Assembly: GCF_002102345.1 (NCBI RefSeq)
Contig: NZ_LQPP01000048.1
Location: 124,001-188,000, forward strand
Direction: 5' to 3'
Length of the DNA: 64,000 bases
From: Mycolicibacterium peregrinum
GTDB lineage: Bacteria; Actinomycetota; Actinomycetes; Mycobacteriales; Mycobacteriaceae
Shown piece after piece: positions 25,328 to 33,871 of this stretch. A program made the translations under genes and the position numbers. The notes under the pieces are model-generated. The model was not told where the DNA came from. It saw nothing but the letters and a program-made list of their open reading frames with translations, and did no database searches. The number at the start of each line of letters is the position of its first letter. Within the stretch, counting starts at the first letter, position 1.

Positions 25328-26101
25328 GTGCGTTCACCTGCCCAGTGCTGGCTAACCGACATGGACGGCGTCCTGGTGCGCGAAGAACATGCGCTCCCGG
25401 GTGCCGCCGAGTTCCTGCAGACATTGGCCGACAAGGAACGGCCATTCCTGGTGCTGACCAACAACTCGATCTTCACGCCGCGTGACCTGGCCGCCCGGCT
25501 GGCGCGGTCGGGGCTGATCGTGCCCGAGACGTCGATCTGGACGTCGGCGCTGGCGACCGCGGCGTTCCTGGCCGACCAGCTGCCGGGCGGCTCGGCGTAT
25601 GTGATCGGCGAGGCCGGGTTGACCACCGCGCTGCACGAGGCCGGTTACACCCTGACCGACATCGCGCCGGACTACGTGGTGCTGGGGGAGACCCGCACGT
25701 ACTCGTTCGAGGCGATCACCAAGGCCGTCCGGCTGATCCTCGGCGGCGCCCGGTTCATCGCCACCAACCCTGACGTCAGCGGCCCGTCGGCGGAGGGGCC
25801 GCTGCCCGCGACCGGATCGGTGGCCGCGATGATCACCAAGGCCACCGGACGCGACCCCTACTTCGTCGGCAAGCCCAATCCGATGATGTTCCGCAGCGCG
25901 CTCAACCGGATCGCGGCGCACTCGGAAAACACTGTCATGGTGGGGGACCGGATGGACACCGACGTGGTGGCCGGGATCGAGGCGGGGCTGGACACCATCC
26001 TGGTGCTCACCGGGTCGACGTCGGTCGAGGACATCGAGCGTTATCCCTTCCGGCCCAGCCGGGTGCTGCCGTCGATCGCCGAGGCGATCGAGCTGATCTG
26101 A
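25328..26101 (+). CDS. HAD-IIA family (NagD-like) hydrolase
   Basis: Phosphatase of the haloacid dehalogenase superfamily, 257 residues. Motif I LTDMDGVLV provides the nucleophile Asp and acid/base Asp; VLTNNS is motif II; GKPNPMMF has the motif III Lys; MVGDRMDTDVVAGIEAG is motif IV with Mg2+ ligands. A C2-type cap lies between. NagD-like enzymes hydrolyse nucleotide or sugar phosphates; the substrate here is unknown. GTG 25328 start. The E1 gene begins one base after its stop, so they form an operon. Confidence 0.9.
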   Translation: MRSPAQCWLTDMDGVLVREEHALPGAAEFLQTLADKERPFLVLTNNSIFTPRDLAARLARSGLIVPETSIWTSALATAAFLADQLPGGSAYVIGEAGLTTALHEAGYTLTDIAPDYVVLGETRTYSFEAITKAVRLILGGARFIATNPDVSGPSAEGPLPATGSVAAMITKATGRDPYFVGKPNPMMFRSALNRIAAHSENTVMVGDRMDTDVVAGIEAGLDTILVLTGSTSVEDIERYPFRPSRVLPSIAEAIELI

Positions 26102-26102
26102 G

Positions 26103-28250
26103 ATGACCATCGAGCCCATCGACTCGTACTTCACTGCGACGGTATCCGCGCTGACCGGGGCGGGCCCCGGGGACCTGCCCGCGCTGACCGTGCCGAATCC
26201 CCTGGCGCTCTTCGACGCTCAGCTGGGCAGCAGGCATCTGGACCTGGCCGCCCGGTGGCTGCGTTCGCAGGGGCAGGGCTTCTACACCATCGGATCGTCC
26301 GGGCACGAGGGCAATGCCGCCGTCGCCGCCGCTCTGCGACCGACCGATCCGGCGCTGTTGCACTACCGGTCAGGCGGCTTCTACCTGGCCCGCGCCGCGC
26401 AGGTCGACGGCTCCGATCCGCTGCGTGACGTGGTGCTGGGGTTGGTGGCGGCCACCGCTGAGCCGATCTCCGGCGGGCGGCACAAGGTGTTCGGCCGCCA
26501 CGACCTGAACATCATTCCGCAGACCTCCACCATCGCCTCACATCTGCCGCGGTCGGTCGGGGTGGCCTTCTCGATCGCCCGCACCCGCAAGCTCGGTGTG
26601 GCCTGCCCTTGGCCGGAGGACGCGGTCACGGTGTGCAGTTTCGGTGACGCCTCGGCCAATCATTCGACGACCGTCGGAGCCGTCAATGCCGCCCTGCACG
26701 CCGCCTATCAAGGCCTGCCGATGCCGCTGCTGTTGGTGTGCGAGGACAACGGCATCGGGATCAGCACGCCGACGCCGCGCGGCTGGATCGCCCGCGCCTA
26801 CGGGGACCGCGAGGGGTTGCAGTACTTCGCCGCCGACGGGTGCGACCTCGTCGATGCGGTGGAAACCGCACGCGCCGCGGCCGATTGGGTGCGGCGCTTG
26901 CGCAAACCGGCATTTCTGCACCTGCGCACGGTGCGGCTGATGGGACATGCCGGGTCAGACTACGAGCAGGCCTACCGGCGGCCCGCCGACATCGTCGCCG
27001 ACTATGAACGTGACCCGGTGCTCAACACCGCGAGAACACTTGTCGCCCATGGCATCCTGACACCGGAACAGGTACTGAAACGGTACGAGGGCAAACGTGC
27101 CGAGGTGATGGATCTGGCTCGCGAGATCGGTGATTGTCCGCAATTGGACAGCGCCACGGCGGTGATGCAACCGCTGCGCGAAACGCTCGACGAGGCCAGG
27201 TCGGTCTGCGATGTCGCGCTGGGTGAGCCCGGCGGTCCACCGCTGACCCTGGCTCTGGCCATCAACCGGGCGCTGCAGGAGGTGCTGCAGGCGCATCCGG
27301 AGGCGATCGTGTTCGGCGAGGACATCGCCCGCAAGGGCGGGGTCTACGGGGTGACCCGCGGCCTGCAGGCTGCGGCCGGACCCGCGCGGGTCTTCGACAC
27401 CCTGCTCGACGAACAGACCATCCTGGGACTGGCCCTTGGCGCCGGCGTCTCGGGGCTGATGCCGATCCCGGAGATCCAGTACCTGGCCTATCTGCACAAC
27501 GCCGCCGATCAGATCCGCGGTGAGGGAGCCACGCTGCAGTTCTTCTCCAACCGTCAGTACCGCAATCCGATGGTGGTGCGGATCGCGGGCTACGGGTACC
27601 AGAAGGGATTCGGCGGTCACTTCCACAACGACGATTCGGTCGCCGCGATCCGCGACATCCCCGGAGTGGTGATCGCTTCACCGGCCCGGCCCGACGACGC
27701 CGCGGCGATGCTGCACACCTGCGTCTCCGTCGCGAAAACCACTGGTGTGGTGTGTATTTACCTCGAACCCATCGCCTTGTATCACAGCAAGGATCTCTAT
27801 GCCGACGGTGACGAGCAGTGGCTGTCGGCCTATCCGCAGCAGCCTGTCCGCGTCGGTACGGCCCGCACGTACGGCGACGGCGCTGACCTGACCATCCTGA
27901 CGTTCGCCAACGGACTGTGGATGAGCCTGCGGGTCGCGGCTCGCCTGGAGCGCGCCGGGATCGCCGCCCGGGTGGTCGACCTGCGCTGGCTGTCGCCGTT
28001 GCCGATCGAGGACATGCTGCGGGAGGCGGACGCGACCGGCCGGGTGCTCATCGTCGACGAGACCCGCCGCACCGGGGGCGTGGGGGAAGGCGTGCTGGCC
28101 GAACTCGCTGACCACGGCTTCACCGGGCGAGTGCAGCGGGTCTCCAGTGCCGACAGCTTCATCCCACTGGGCGATGCCGCACTGGAGGTGCTGTTGTCCG
28201 AGGACACCATCGAGGCCGCCGCGGTGAAACTGGTGGGCGAACCGGCTTGA
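26103..28250 (+). CDS. Fused E1 alpha-beta 2-oxoacid dehydrogenase (thiamine diphosphate)
   Basis: A 715-residue protein joining both E1 subunits of a branched-chain 2-oxoacid/pyruvate-type dehydrogenase. The alpha half (about 1-370) contains YTIGSSGHEG, HYRSGGFYLAR and the ThDP/Mg motif GDASANHSTTVGAVNAALHA...EDNGIGIS. The beta half (about 380-715) contains ALQEVLQAHPEAIVFGEDIA, RVFDTLLDEQTILGLALGAG and VLIVDETRRTGGVGEG. E1 decarboxylates a 2-oxoacid and acylates the lipoyl group of E2. No E2 or E3 gene is nearby, so it either uses a distant complex or works alone. It is operonic with the HAD gene and CoA transferase. Confidence 0.88.
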   Translation: MTIEPIDSYFTATVSALTGAGPGDLPALTVPNPLALFDAQLGSRHLDLAARWLRSQGQGFYTIGSSGHEGNAAVAAALRPTDPALLHYRSGGFYLARAAQVDGSDPLRDVVLGLVAATAEPISGGRHKVFGRHDLNIIPQTSTIASHLPRSVGVAFSIARTRKLGVACPWPEDAVTVCSFGDASANHSTTVGAVNAALHAAYQGLPMPLLLVCEDNGIGISTPTPRGWIARAYGDREGLQYFAADGCDLVDAVETARAAADWVRRLRKPAFLHLRTVRLMGHAGSDYEQAYRRPADIVADYERDPVLNTARTLVAHGILTPEQVLKRYEGKRAEVMDLAREIGDCPQLDSATAVMQPLRETLDEARSVCDVALGEPGGPPLTLALAINRALQEVLQAHPEAIVFGEDIARKGGVYGVTRGLQAAAGPARVFDTLLDEQTILGLALGAGVSGLMPIPEIQYLAYLHNAADQIRGEGATLQFFSNRQYRNPMVVRIAGYGYQKGFGGHFHNDDSVAAIRDIPGVVIASPARPDDAAAMLHTCVSVAKTTGVVCIYLEPIALYHSKDLYADGDEQWLSAYPQQPVRVGTARTYGDGADLTILTFANGLWMSLRVAARLERAGIAARVVDLRWLSPLPIEDMLREADATGRVLIVDETRRTGGVGEGVLAELADHGFTGRVQRVSSADSFIPLGDAALEVLLSEDTIEAAAVKLVGEPA

Positions 28251-28263
28251 TAGCTTGACTCCC

Positions 28264-29490
28264 ATGGCCGAATCCGTAACGCCGGACCCGACCCGCCCGC
28301 TGGCCGGGGTACGGATCGTCGAGATCTCCAGCTTCGTCGCCGTGCCGCTGGCCGGCATGACCCTGGCCCAGTTGGGCGCCGAGGTGGTGCGCGTTGATCC
28401 CATCGGGGGTGCTGCCGACTATCACCGCTGGCCGCTGACCGACGGTGGCGACAGCATCTACTGGGCCGGGCTGAACAAGGGCAAGCGTTCGTTGGCTGCC
28501 GATATGCGTTCGCCGGAGGGGCAGCAGCTGGTGCAGCGGCTGATCGCCGGAGCGGGCGTGCTGATCACGAATGTGGCCGGACGGCAATGGCATTCGTATG
28601 ACGTGTTGGCGCGCCTACGCCCCGACCTGATCCATGTCGAGGTGTCCGGCCGTGCCGACGGCGGCACCGGGGTGGATTACACCGTCAACGCCGGGCTGGG
28701 CTTCCCGATGGTCACCGGCCCTGCCCAACTGTCCACCCCGGTGAACCATGTGCTGCCGGCTTGGGATGTCAGCTGCGGGCTGTACGTGGCGCTGGCGGTC
28801 AGTGCCGCCCTGCGCCACCGCGATTCCACCGGCGAGGGCGCCGGGATCAGCATTCCCTTGGAGAACGTCGCACTCGCCACGGCGGGCAATCTCGGATTCC
28901 TGACCGAGGTGATGATCAATGGCACCGGGCGTGAGCGTCTCGGCAACACCCTCTACGGCACGTATGGCCAGAACTTCACCAGCAGCGACGGCGTCGGCTT
29001 CATGCTGGTCGCGCTCACCGGACGGCACTTCCGTGATCTCACCGAGGTCACCGGCACCACCAAAGCCGTTGCCGCCCTTGCCGAGGCGTTCGGTGCCGAC
29101 TTCACTGACGAGGGGCAGCGTTACATCCACCGCGACGCGCTCACCGGATTGTTCACCTTGTGGTTCTCCCAGCACACCGCCGACGAGATCAGCGCGGCGC
29201 TCTCCGGGACGTCGGTGCTGTGGGAGCGGTACCGCAGCTTCGCCGAGGTCGCCGTCGACGACCGAGTGGTGGCCAACCCGCTGTTCGCCCCGCTGGATCA
29301 ACCCCGCATCGGCACCTACCTGGCACCGGGACTGCCGATGTCGATCGGTGGGATGTATCCGCCTGCGGTCCCTGCTCCCGCCCTCGGCGACGACACGACC
29401 TCGGTGCTGGTCGAGCACCTCGGGCTCGACGCGGACGAGATCGTGGCGCTGACCGAATCGGGCACTGTCGCAACGGGTACCGCGCAATGA
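28264..29490 (+). CDS. Class III CoA transferase, 2-methylfumaryl-CoA isomerase-like
   Basis: CaiB/BaiF-family protein of 408 residues (PLAGVRIVEISSFVAVPLAGMTLAQLGAEVVRVDPIGG). Features that I recall from mesaconyl-CoA C1-C4 CoA transferase (Mct) are present: DPIGGAADYHRWPLTD, YWAGLNKGKRS, VDYTVNAGLGFPMVTGP, PVNHVLPAWDVSCG and GNTLYGTYGQNF. Mct moves CoA within methylfumarate in the 3-hydroxypropionate and related pathways. Nothing else of that cycle is adjacent, so the specificity is provisional. ATG 28264 preferred over the TTG-like start three codons earlier. Overlaps the thioesterase by ATGA. Confidence 0.85.
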   Translation: MAESVTPDPTRPLAGVRIVEISSFVAVPLAGMTLAQLGAEVVRVDPIGGAADYHRWPLTDGGDSIYWAGLNKGKRSLAADMRSPEGQQLVQRLIAGAGVLITNVAGRQWHSYDVLARLRPDLIHVEVSGRADGGTGVDYTVNAGLGFPMVTGPAQLSTPVNHVLPAWDVSCGLYVALAVSAALRHRDSTGEGAGISIPLENVALATAGNLGFLTEVMINGTGRERLGNTLYGTYGQNFTSSDGVGFMLVALTGRHFRDLTEVTGTTKAVAALAEAFGADFTDEGQRYIHRDALTGLFTLWFSQHTADEISAALSGTSVLWERYRSFAEVAVDDRVVANPLFAPLDQPRIGTYLAPGLPMSIGGMYPPAVPAPALGDDTTSVLVEHLGLDADEIVALTESGTVATGTAQ

Positions 29491-30290
29491 GCACTCTGCT
29501 GAAGCTGCTGGACGTGCGGGCCGCCGACGGCGATGTGTTCACCGGGCAGGCCAGCGGTCCGGCCGGCAAGCGGGCCTACGGCGGTCTGCTGGCCGCACAG
29601 AGCCTCGCGGCGGCCTGCCGGACGGTGGGCGATGACCGGTCACCGACCAACATGCACATGCAGTTCCTGCGCGGCGGGGACGCCGGGGAACCGGTCGAGC
29701 AGCGCGTGCACCGCGTGTACGACGGGCGTACTGCCTCGGCGCGACGTGTCGAATCCTATGAGCATGGCCGCATGCTGACCACAGCCACAGTGTCGTTCGC
29801 GACAGCCCTCGCCGGACCCGCACACGGGCTCGGTGCGATGCCACACGACCCCGAGGTGCTTCCGTGCACCGGGCCGCCCGGCCCGGCGCCGTCCCTGCCG
29901 CTCGACGAGTTCGACATCCGCATCGCCGACGACGGTTCGGGCGAGGAGTTCGTGCGCCGCATGTGGTGGCGGGTCACCACCGGGCTGCCGGACGATCCGT
30001 TGGTGCACATGCTGATCGCGGTGTACATCACCGACCTGTATGGCATTGATCCGGCGTTGGCCGTGCACGGGCACAGCATGCGGTCGCGCAGTCACCGCAG
30101 TGGCACCACGGATTCGTCGATCTGGTTTCACCGCCCGGTGCAGGCCGGGGAGTGGAACCTGCTGGAGTCACGCTCACCTGCCGCTGAGCGGGGACGGGGG
30201 CTGATCACGTCAAGCCTGCTGCGTGCCGACGGCGCGGTCGCCGCCACCCTGGTGCAGGAGGGGCTGGTCGCCGACCGCCTCACGGACTGA
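29487..30290 (+). CDS. Acyl-CoA thioesterase II-like (double hotdog)
   Basis: A 267-residue TesB-type thioesterase: an N-terminal hotdog (GGLLAAQSLAAACRTV, MHMQFLRGGDAGEPVEQRVHRVYDGRTASARRVE) and a C-terminal hotdog (HSMRSRSHRSGTTDSSIWFHRPVQAGEWNLLES). It hydrolyses acyl-CoA to free acid and CoA. Coupled to the CoA transferase by an ATGA overlap. Its last 81 bases overlap, tail to tail, the adenylation-acyltransferase gene on the other strand. Confidence 0.88.
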   Translation: MSTLLKLLDVRAADGDVFTGQASGPAGKRAYGGLLAAQSLAAACRTVGDDRSPTNMHMQFLRGGDAGEPVEQRVHRVYDGRTASARRVESYEHGRMLTTATVSFATALAGPAHGLGAMPHDPEVLPCTGPPGPAPSLPLDEFDIRIADDGSGEEFVRRMWWRVTTGLPDDPLVHMLIAVYITDLYGIDPALAVHGHSMRSRSHRSGTTDSSIWFHRPVQAGEWNLLESRSPAAERGRGLITSSLLRADGAVAATLVQEGLVADRLTD

Positions 30291-32816
30291 GTTTCCCTGC
30301 CGAGCAGTCCCCCGCAAGCGGGAGCGGACCCCAGCGTAGGTACCCACTTTCGACACGATTCGGTTACCTACGTGTCTGCTCGCGAACTGCCTTCGGGCCG
30401 CGTTGACCACGTAGGTGAGTGCGATACCCACGACCAGGGCGGCCACCACACCGAGCACCCGATGGTCACCGAACAACGGATAGACCTGGTAGTGCGTCAG
30501 GTACGTGTACAGCGAGGCCTCGGCGAGCAGTCCGCAGCCGGTCGCGACCACCGCGGGACAGCGCACCGCGGGCAACCAGATCAGTAGCGTCAAACCCGCC
30601 AATACCAGGGTTTCTCGGCCGCTGGTGCCGAAGTAGCCGTGTAGTCCGACCGCCAACACGACAGTGATGATCACCCGCTGCCAGGCGGCGGTGGCCTTGG
30701 CCGCGGCCCAACCGGCGGCGAAGAACCAGAACGCCAGCACGGTGAACCACGCCTCGCGGCCCAGGCCGAAACCGGGCACGTCGTAACGCAATACCAACCC
30801 GAGCGCCAGGAATGCCGCGGCAAAGGCGAAGGGACGGCGTCGCTCCCACCGGTCGGCGCTCGGTAGTCCGCATACTGCGGTCAGTGCCACCAGGATCCAG
30901 ACCACTACTTCGACGAACCACAACCGCCCGGCGGTCATGCTGTCATGAGGGCCCAGAAACTTGTTGGCCAGCAGCAGATTCGATGCGTGGTAGTCGTCGG
31001 TGAGGACGAGCGCGACGGCCACCCACACGATGGCGGGCACGGCGATCCAGGCGATGGTGTTGCGCAGGTGACGCAACCGCGTCGACCGCGGGACCGGGGT
31101 CAGGCAGAATCGGCCGAAGTTGTATCCGGCCACCCCGAGCAGCACATGCGCCCCGCCCCACAGCGCGAACAACTCGGCATGCGAGCCGACGATGAGGACG
31201 ATGGCCGCGGCACGTAGGGCGACGCTGGTCTCGACGGTTGCCCATCGGCGCCGGCGGGGCGTGCAGCGGCGCTCCAGGTCCCGCAGCGCCATCCGGTGCC
31301 AATCCTTCGGCAGCCGGCCCAGGGTGCGTTCCAGCCGCACCGACATCGCCACGTAGGACAGCGAGTTACCGCCGAGGTCGATGAAGCTGGCATCGCGGTC
31401 GATCATCTCTGCAGGCAGGTGCAGAACCTCGGCGAAAAGGCCCTTCAGATCCGCGACGTTGGTCACGCGTGGTGCGGCTGCCAACGTGCGCACCGCAGGG
31501 TAATCGGGTTTGCCCGAGAGCAACCGGGGTAGTTCGGGGACGAGCGCCGCGTGCACCGCACCGGCGGGCACGCCGGCCAGGGTGGCGATCAACTGCTGCA
31601 CATCGTCGGCGGTCGTCGCGCCCGTGTCGACGGCTGCGACCGCGAGGGTTTCGCCGTCTTCGGTACACAACGCCGTCACCCCCTGGTCGGCGAGGGAGGT
31701 CTGGAGACGGTCGAGATCGATGCGCAGTCCGAACAGCTTCACGAATCGGCCGCTGCGGCCGATGATCTCGTACAAGCCCTCGGGAGTGCGTCGCGCGATG
31801 TCGCCCGTGCACAACTCCGTTACGGTGGCGCCAGATGCCAGATCCTCGGGCCGGTGCGCGTAGCCGAGCATCACATTGGCGCCGCGGTAGATCAGCTCAC
31901 CCGTGTCGTCCGGCCAGGCCTCGTCGGTGCGGATGGACAGGCTGCCTCCGGGGATCGGGCGACCGATTGCTTCTGGATGGGTCAAGGCCAATTCCGGTGG
32001 CAGGTAGGCCATCCGGGCGGTGGCCTCGGTGGCGCCGTACATGATGAACAGCTGCCAGCCCCGGTGTTGTCCGAGCGTCGCGAAGCGGCGCACCCGATCG
32101 GGTGCCATCCGTCCACCGGCCTGCGTGACGTACCGCAGGTGGGGAAGGTCCATGGTGTCGAACCCGATGCGGTCGAGCAGTTCGAAGGTATGCGGCACAC
32201 CTGCGAAGGTGGTCGCCCGGTGGCGGGTGAACAGGTCCCAGAACTCGTCGTCGACGACCGATCGATCGGTGAGGATCAGGCCCGCGCCGCGTAGCAGGTG
32301 GCTGTTGACCACCGACAGCCCGTAACAGTACGACATGGGCAAGGTGGTTGCGGCCCGGTCGGTTTCGCCGATCGTCAGGTACTCGGCAATGGCAGCGGCG
32401 TTACTGATCAGGTTGGTATAGGACAACCGCACCAGCTTCGGTGACCCGGTACTGCCCGAGGTCGACATCAGCAGCGCCAGGTCGTCGTGCAGCCTGTGGT
32501 TGCTGTGGGCGCGCTGGTGGTGGACACCCGTGGCGTCGACGACGGTATCGGGGGAGTAGGTCTGCAGGATCGTGCCGTGGTCGCCGCCCGCGGGCACCGG
32601 CAGGGACACGTGGCCGCCGGCGAGTGCGCCGAGGTAGTACACCAGAGTGGGCAGGTCGTTACGGCTCTCCAGCAGCACGAGGCGACGGCCGGGTCCCAGC
32701 TGTGCCGCGGTTTCAGACGCCATGCCGGCCAGTTCCCGGTAGGTGACCTTTTCGTTCTCGGTCACCACCGCGATCCGCTCGCCGTGCGCCCGCAGCGCCT
32801 CGAGGACGTTGCTCAA
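30210..32816 (-). CDS. Adenylation-carrier-membrane acyltransferase (AT3) fusion
   Basis: An 868-residue three-part protein. Residues 1-~450 form an ANL adenylation domain: STSGSTGSPK (118-127), YGATEAT (260-266), TGDI (338-341) and the catalytic Lys in LSGK436. Residues ~455-520 form an acyl/peptidyl carrier domain with LGGNSL; S485 is the phosphopantetheine site. Residues ~530-825 hold about ten membrane segments with R535-x10-H546, the acyltransferase-3 signature. It should activate an acid, load it on its own carrier and transfer it to an acceptor at the membrane, like a one-chain DltA-C-B. Substrate and acceptor are unknown. TTG start overlaps the ABC ATPase stop. The last ~45 residues look non-conserved and overlap the thioesterase gene. 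Confidence 0.85.
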   Translation of the reverse strand: MSNVLEALRAHGERIAVVTENEKVTYRELAGMASETAAQLGPGRRLVLLESRNDLPTLVYYLGALAGGHVSLPVPAGGDHGTILQTYSPDTVVDATGVHHQRAHSNHRLHDDLALLMSTSGSTGSPKLVRLSYTNLISNAAAIAEYLTIGETDRAATTLPMSYCYGLSVVNSHLLRGAGLILTDRSVVDDEFWDLFTRHRATTFAGVPHTFELLDRIGFDTMDLPHLRYVTQAGGRMAPDRVRRFATLGQHRGWQLFIMYGATEATARMAYLPPELALTHPEAIGRPIPGGSLSIRTDEAWPDDTGELIYRGANVMLGYAHRPEDLASGATVTELCTGDIARRTPEGLYEIIGRSGRFVKLFGLRIDLDRLQTSLADQGVTALCTEDGETLAVAAVDTGATTADDVQQLIATLAGVPAGAVHAALVPELPRLLSGKPDYPAVRTLAAAPRVTNVADLKGLFAEVLHLPAEMIDRDASFIDLGGNSLSYVAMSVRLERTLGRLPKDWHRMALRDLERRCTPRRRRWATVETSVALRAAAIVLIVGSHAELFALWGGAHVLLGVAGYNFGRFCLTPVPRSTRLRHLRNTIAWIAVPAIVWVAVALVLTDDYHASNLLLANKFLGPHDSMTAGRLWFVEVVVWILVALTAVCGLPSADRWERRRPFAFAAAFLALGLVLRYDVPGFGLGREAWFTVLAFWFFAAGWAAAKATAAWQRVIITVVLAVGLHGYFGTSGRETLVLAGLTLLIWLPAVRCPAVVATGCGLLAEASLYTYLTHYQVYPLFGDHRVLGVVAALVVGIALTYVVNAARRQFASRHVGNRIVSKVGTYAGVRSRLRGTARQGNSVREAVGDQPLLHQGGGDRAVGTQQA

Positions 32817-33871
32817 GGCAGCGCCGTCCCGCTGCCCCGTACGTCGATGCGGACCTTGGTGTCACAGGCGGGCGGATGGAGGCTGTGCTGGCGTACGACG
32901 ATGGGTTCGGCGGCCCCGTCTGGATCGATGGTGAGCAGTACGTCGTGACCGAGAAATTCGGTGGCGACCACGGTCCCCACGCCCGCGGCTGCCGCGACAT
33001 CGCCCTCGCTGTCCGAAATCGCGGTGGCGACAAGCTGCTCGGGCCGCAGCACCAGCGTGCACGGGCCGGCGGCTGCGCCGGCTTGGACCGGTATCGGACC
33101 CAGCACGCAGTCGGCGACCCCCGAGGTGACGGAGCCCGGCAAGGTGATGCAGTCCCCGAGGAATTCGGCGGTGAACCGATCGGCGGGGTGCCGGTACACC
33201 TCCTGTGGGGTGCCGACCTGGGTGAATCTGCCCTCGCGCATCACCGCAACCTGGTCGGAGATCGACAGCGCCTCTTCCTGGTCGTGCGTCACGATCAGGG
33301 TGGTGACCCCGGTATCGGACAACGCCCGGGCCACGGACTTTCGGGTGGCCGCGCGCAATCCGGTGTCCAGCGCGCTGAACGGCTCGTCGAGCAGCATCAG
33401 CACCGGCCGGCGGGCCAGTGCCCGGGCCAGGGCCACCCGCTGTTGCTGGCCACCGGAGAGTTGGTGCGGACGGCGCGGCGCGAAGGAGGAGTCCAGGGAC
33501 ACGGTGTCCAACAGTTCGATGACCCTGGCTTGGGCCGCGGCCCCACGCTCACGCAATCCGTAGGCGACGTTCTGCGCCACCGTCAGGTGCGGAAACAGCG
33601 CGCCGTCCTGTGCCACGTAGCCGACGTCGCGACGGTGTGGGGCGACAAGCGTTGTAGGGCCGGCCATTTGGCGGCCGCCGATGATCACTGTGCCGGCATC
33701 AGGGGATTCGAAGCCGGCGATCACTCGCAGCAACGTCGTCTTGCCACAGCCGGAGGACCCGACGACGGCGGTGATGGTTCCCGGTGCCAGGGCCAGGTCG
33801 ATACCGCGCAGCACCTCGGTGCCGTTGAAGGACTTGTGGAGTCCGGAGACCTGCAAAACGTCGTCGGTCAC
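32813..33871 (-). CDS. fbpC: Iron(III) ABC transporter ATP-binding protein
   Basis: A 352-residue ABC ATPase of the FbpC/PotA class: Walker A GSSGCGKTT, Q-loop YVAQDGALFPHLTV, signature LSGGQQQRVALARAL, Walker B LMLLDEPFSALD and the switch His in THDQEEAL, then a ~110-residue C-terminal regulatory (TOBE-like) domain. It powers ferric-iron import with the permease and binding protein encoded just upstream. GTG 33871 overlaps the permease gene (stop at 33868). The adenylation-acyltransferase gene follows with a TTGA overlap. Confidence 0.9.
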   Translation of the reverse strand: MTDDVLQVSGLHKSFNGTEVLRGIDLALAPGTITAVVGSSGCGKTTLLRVIAGFESPDAGTVIIGGRQMAGPTTLVAPHRRDVGYVAQDGALFPHLTVAQNVAYGLRERGAAAQARVIELLDTVSLDSSFAPRRPHQLSGGQQQRVALARALARRPVLMLLDEPFSALDTGLRAATRKSVARALSDTGVTTLIVTHDQEEALSISDQVAVMREGRFTQVGTPQEVYRHPADRFTAEFLGDCITLPGSVTSGVADCVLGPIPVQAGAAAGPCTLVLRPEQLVATAISDSEGDVAAAAGVGTVVATEFLGHDVLLTIDPDGAAEPIVVRQHSLHPPACDTKVRIDVRGSGTALP

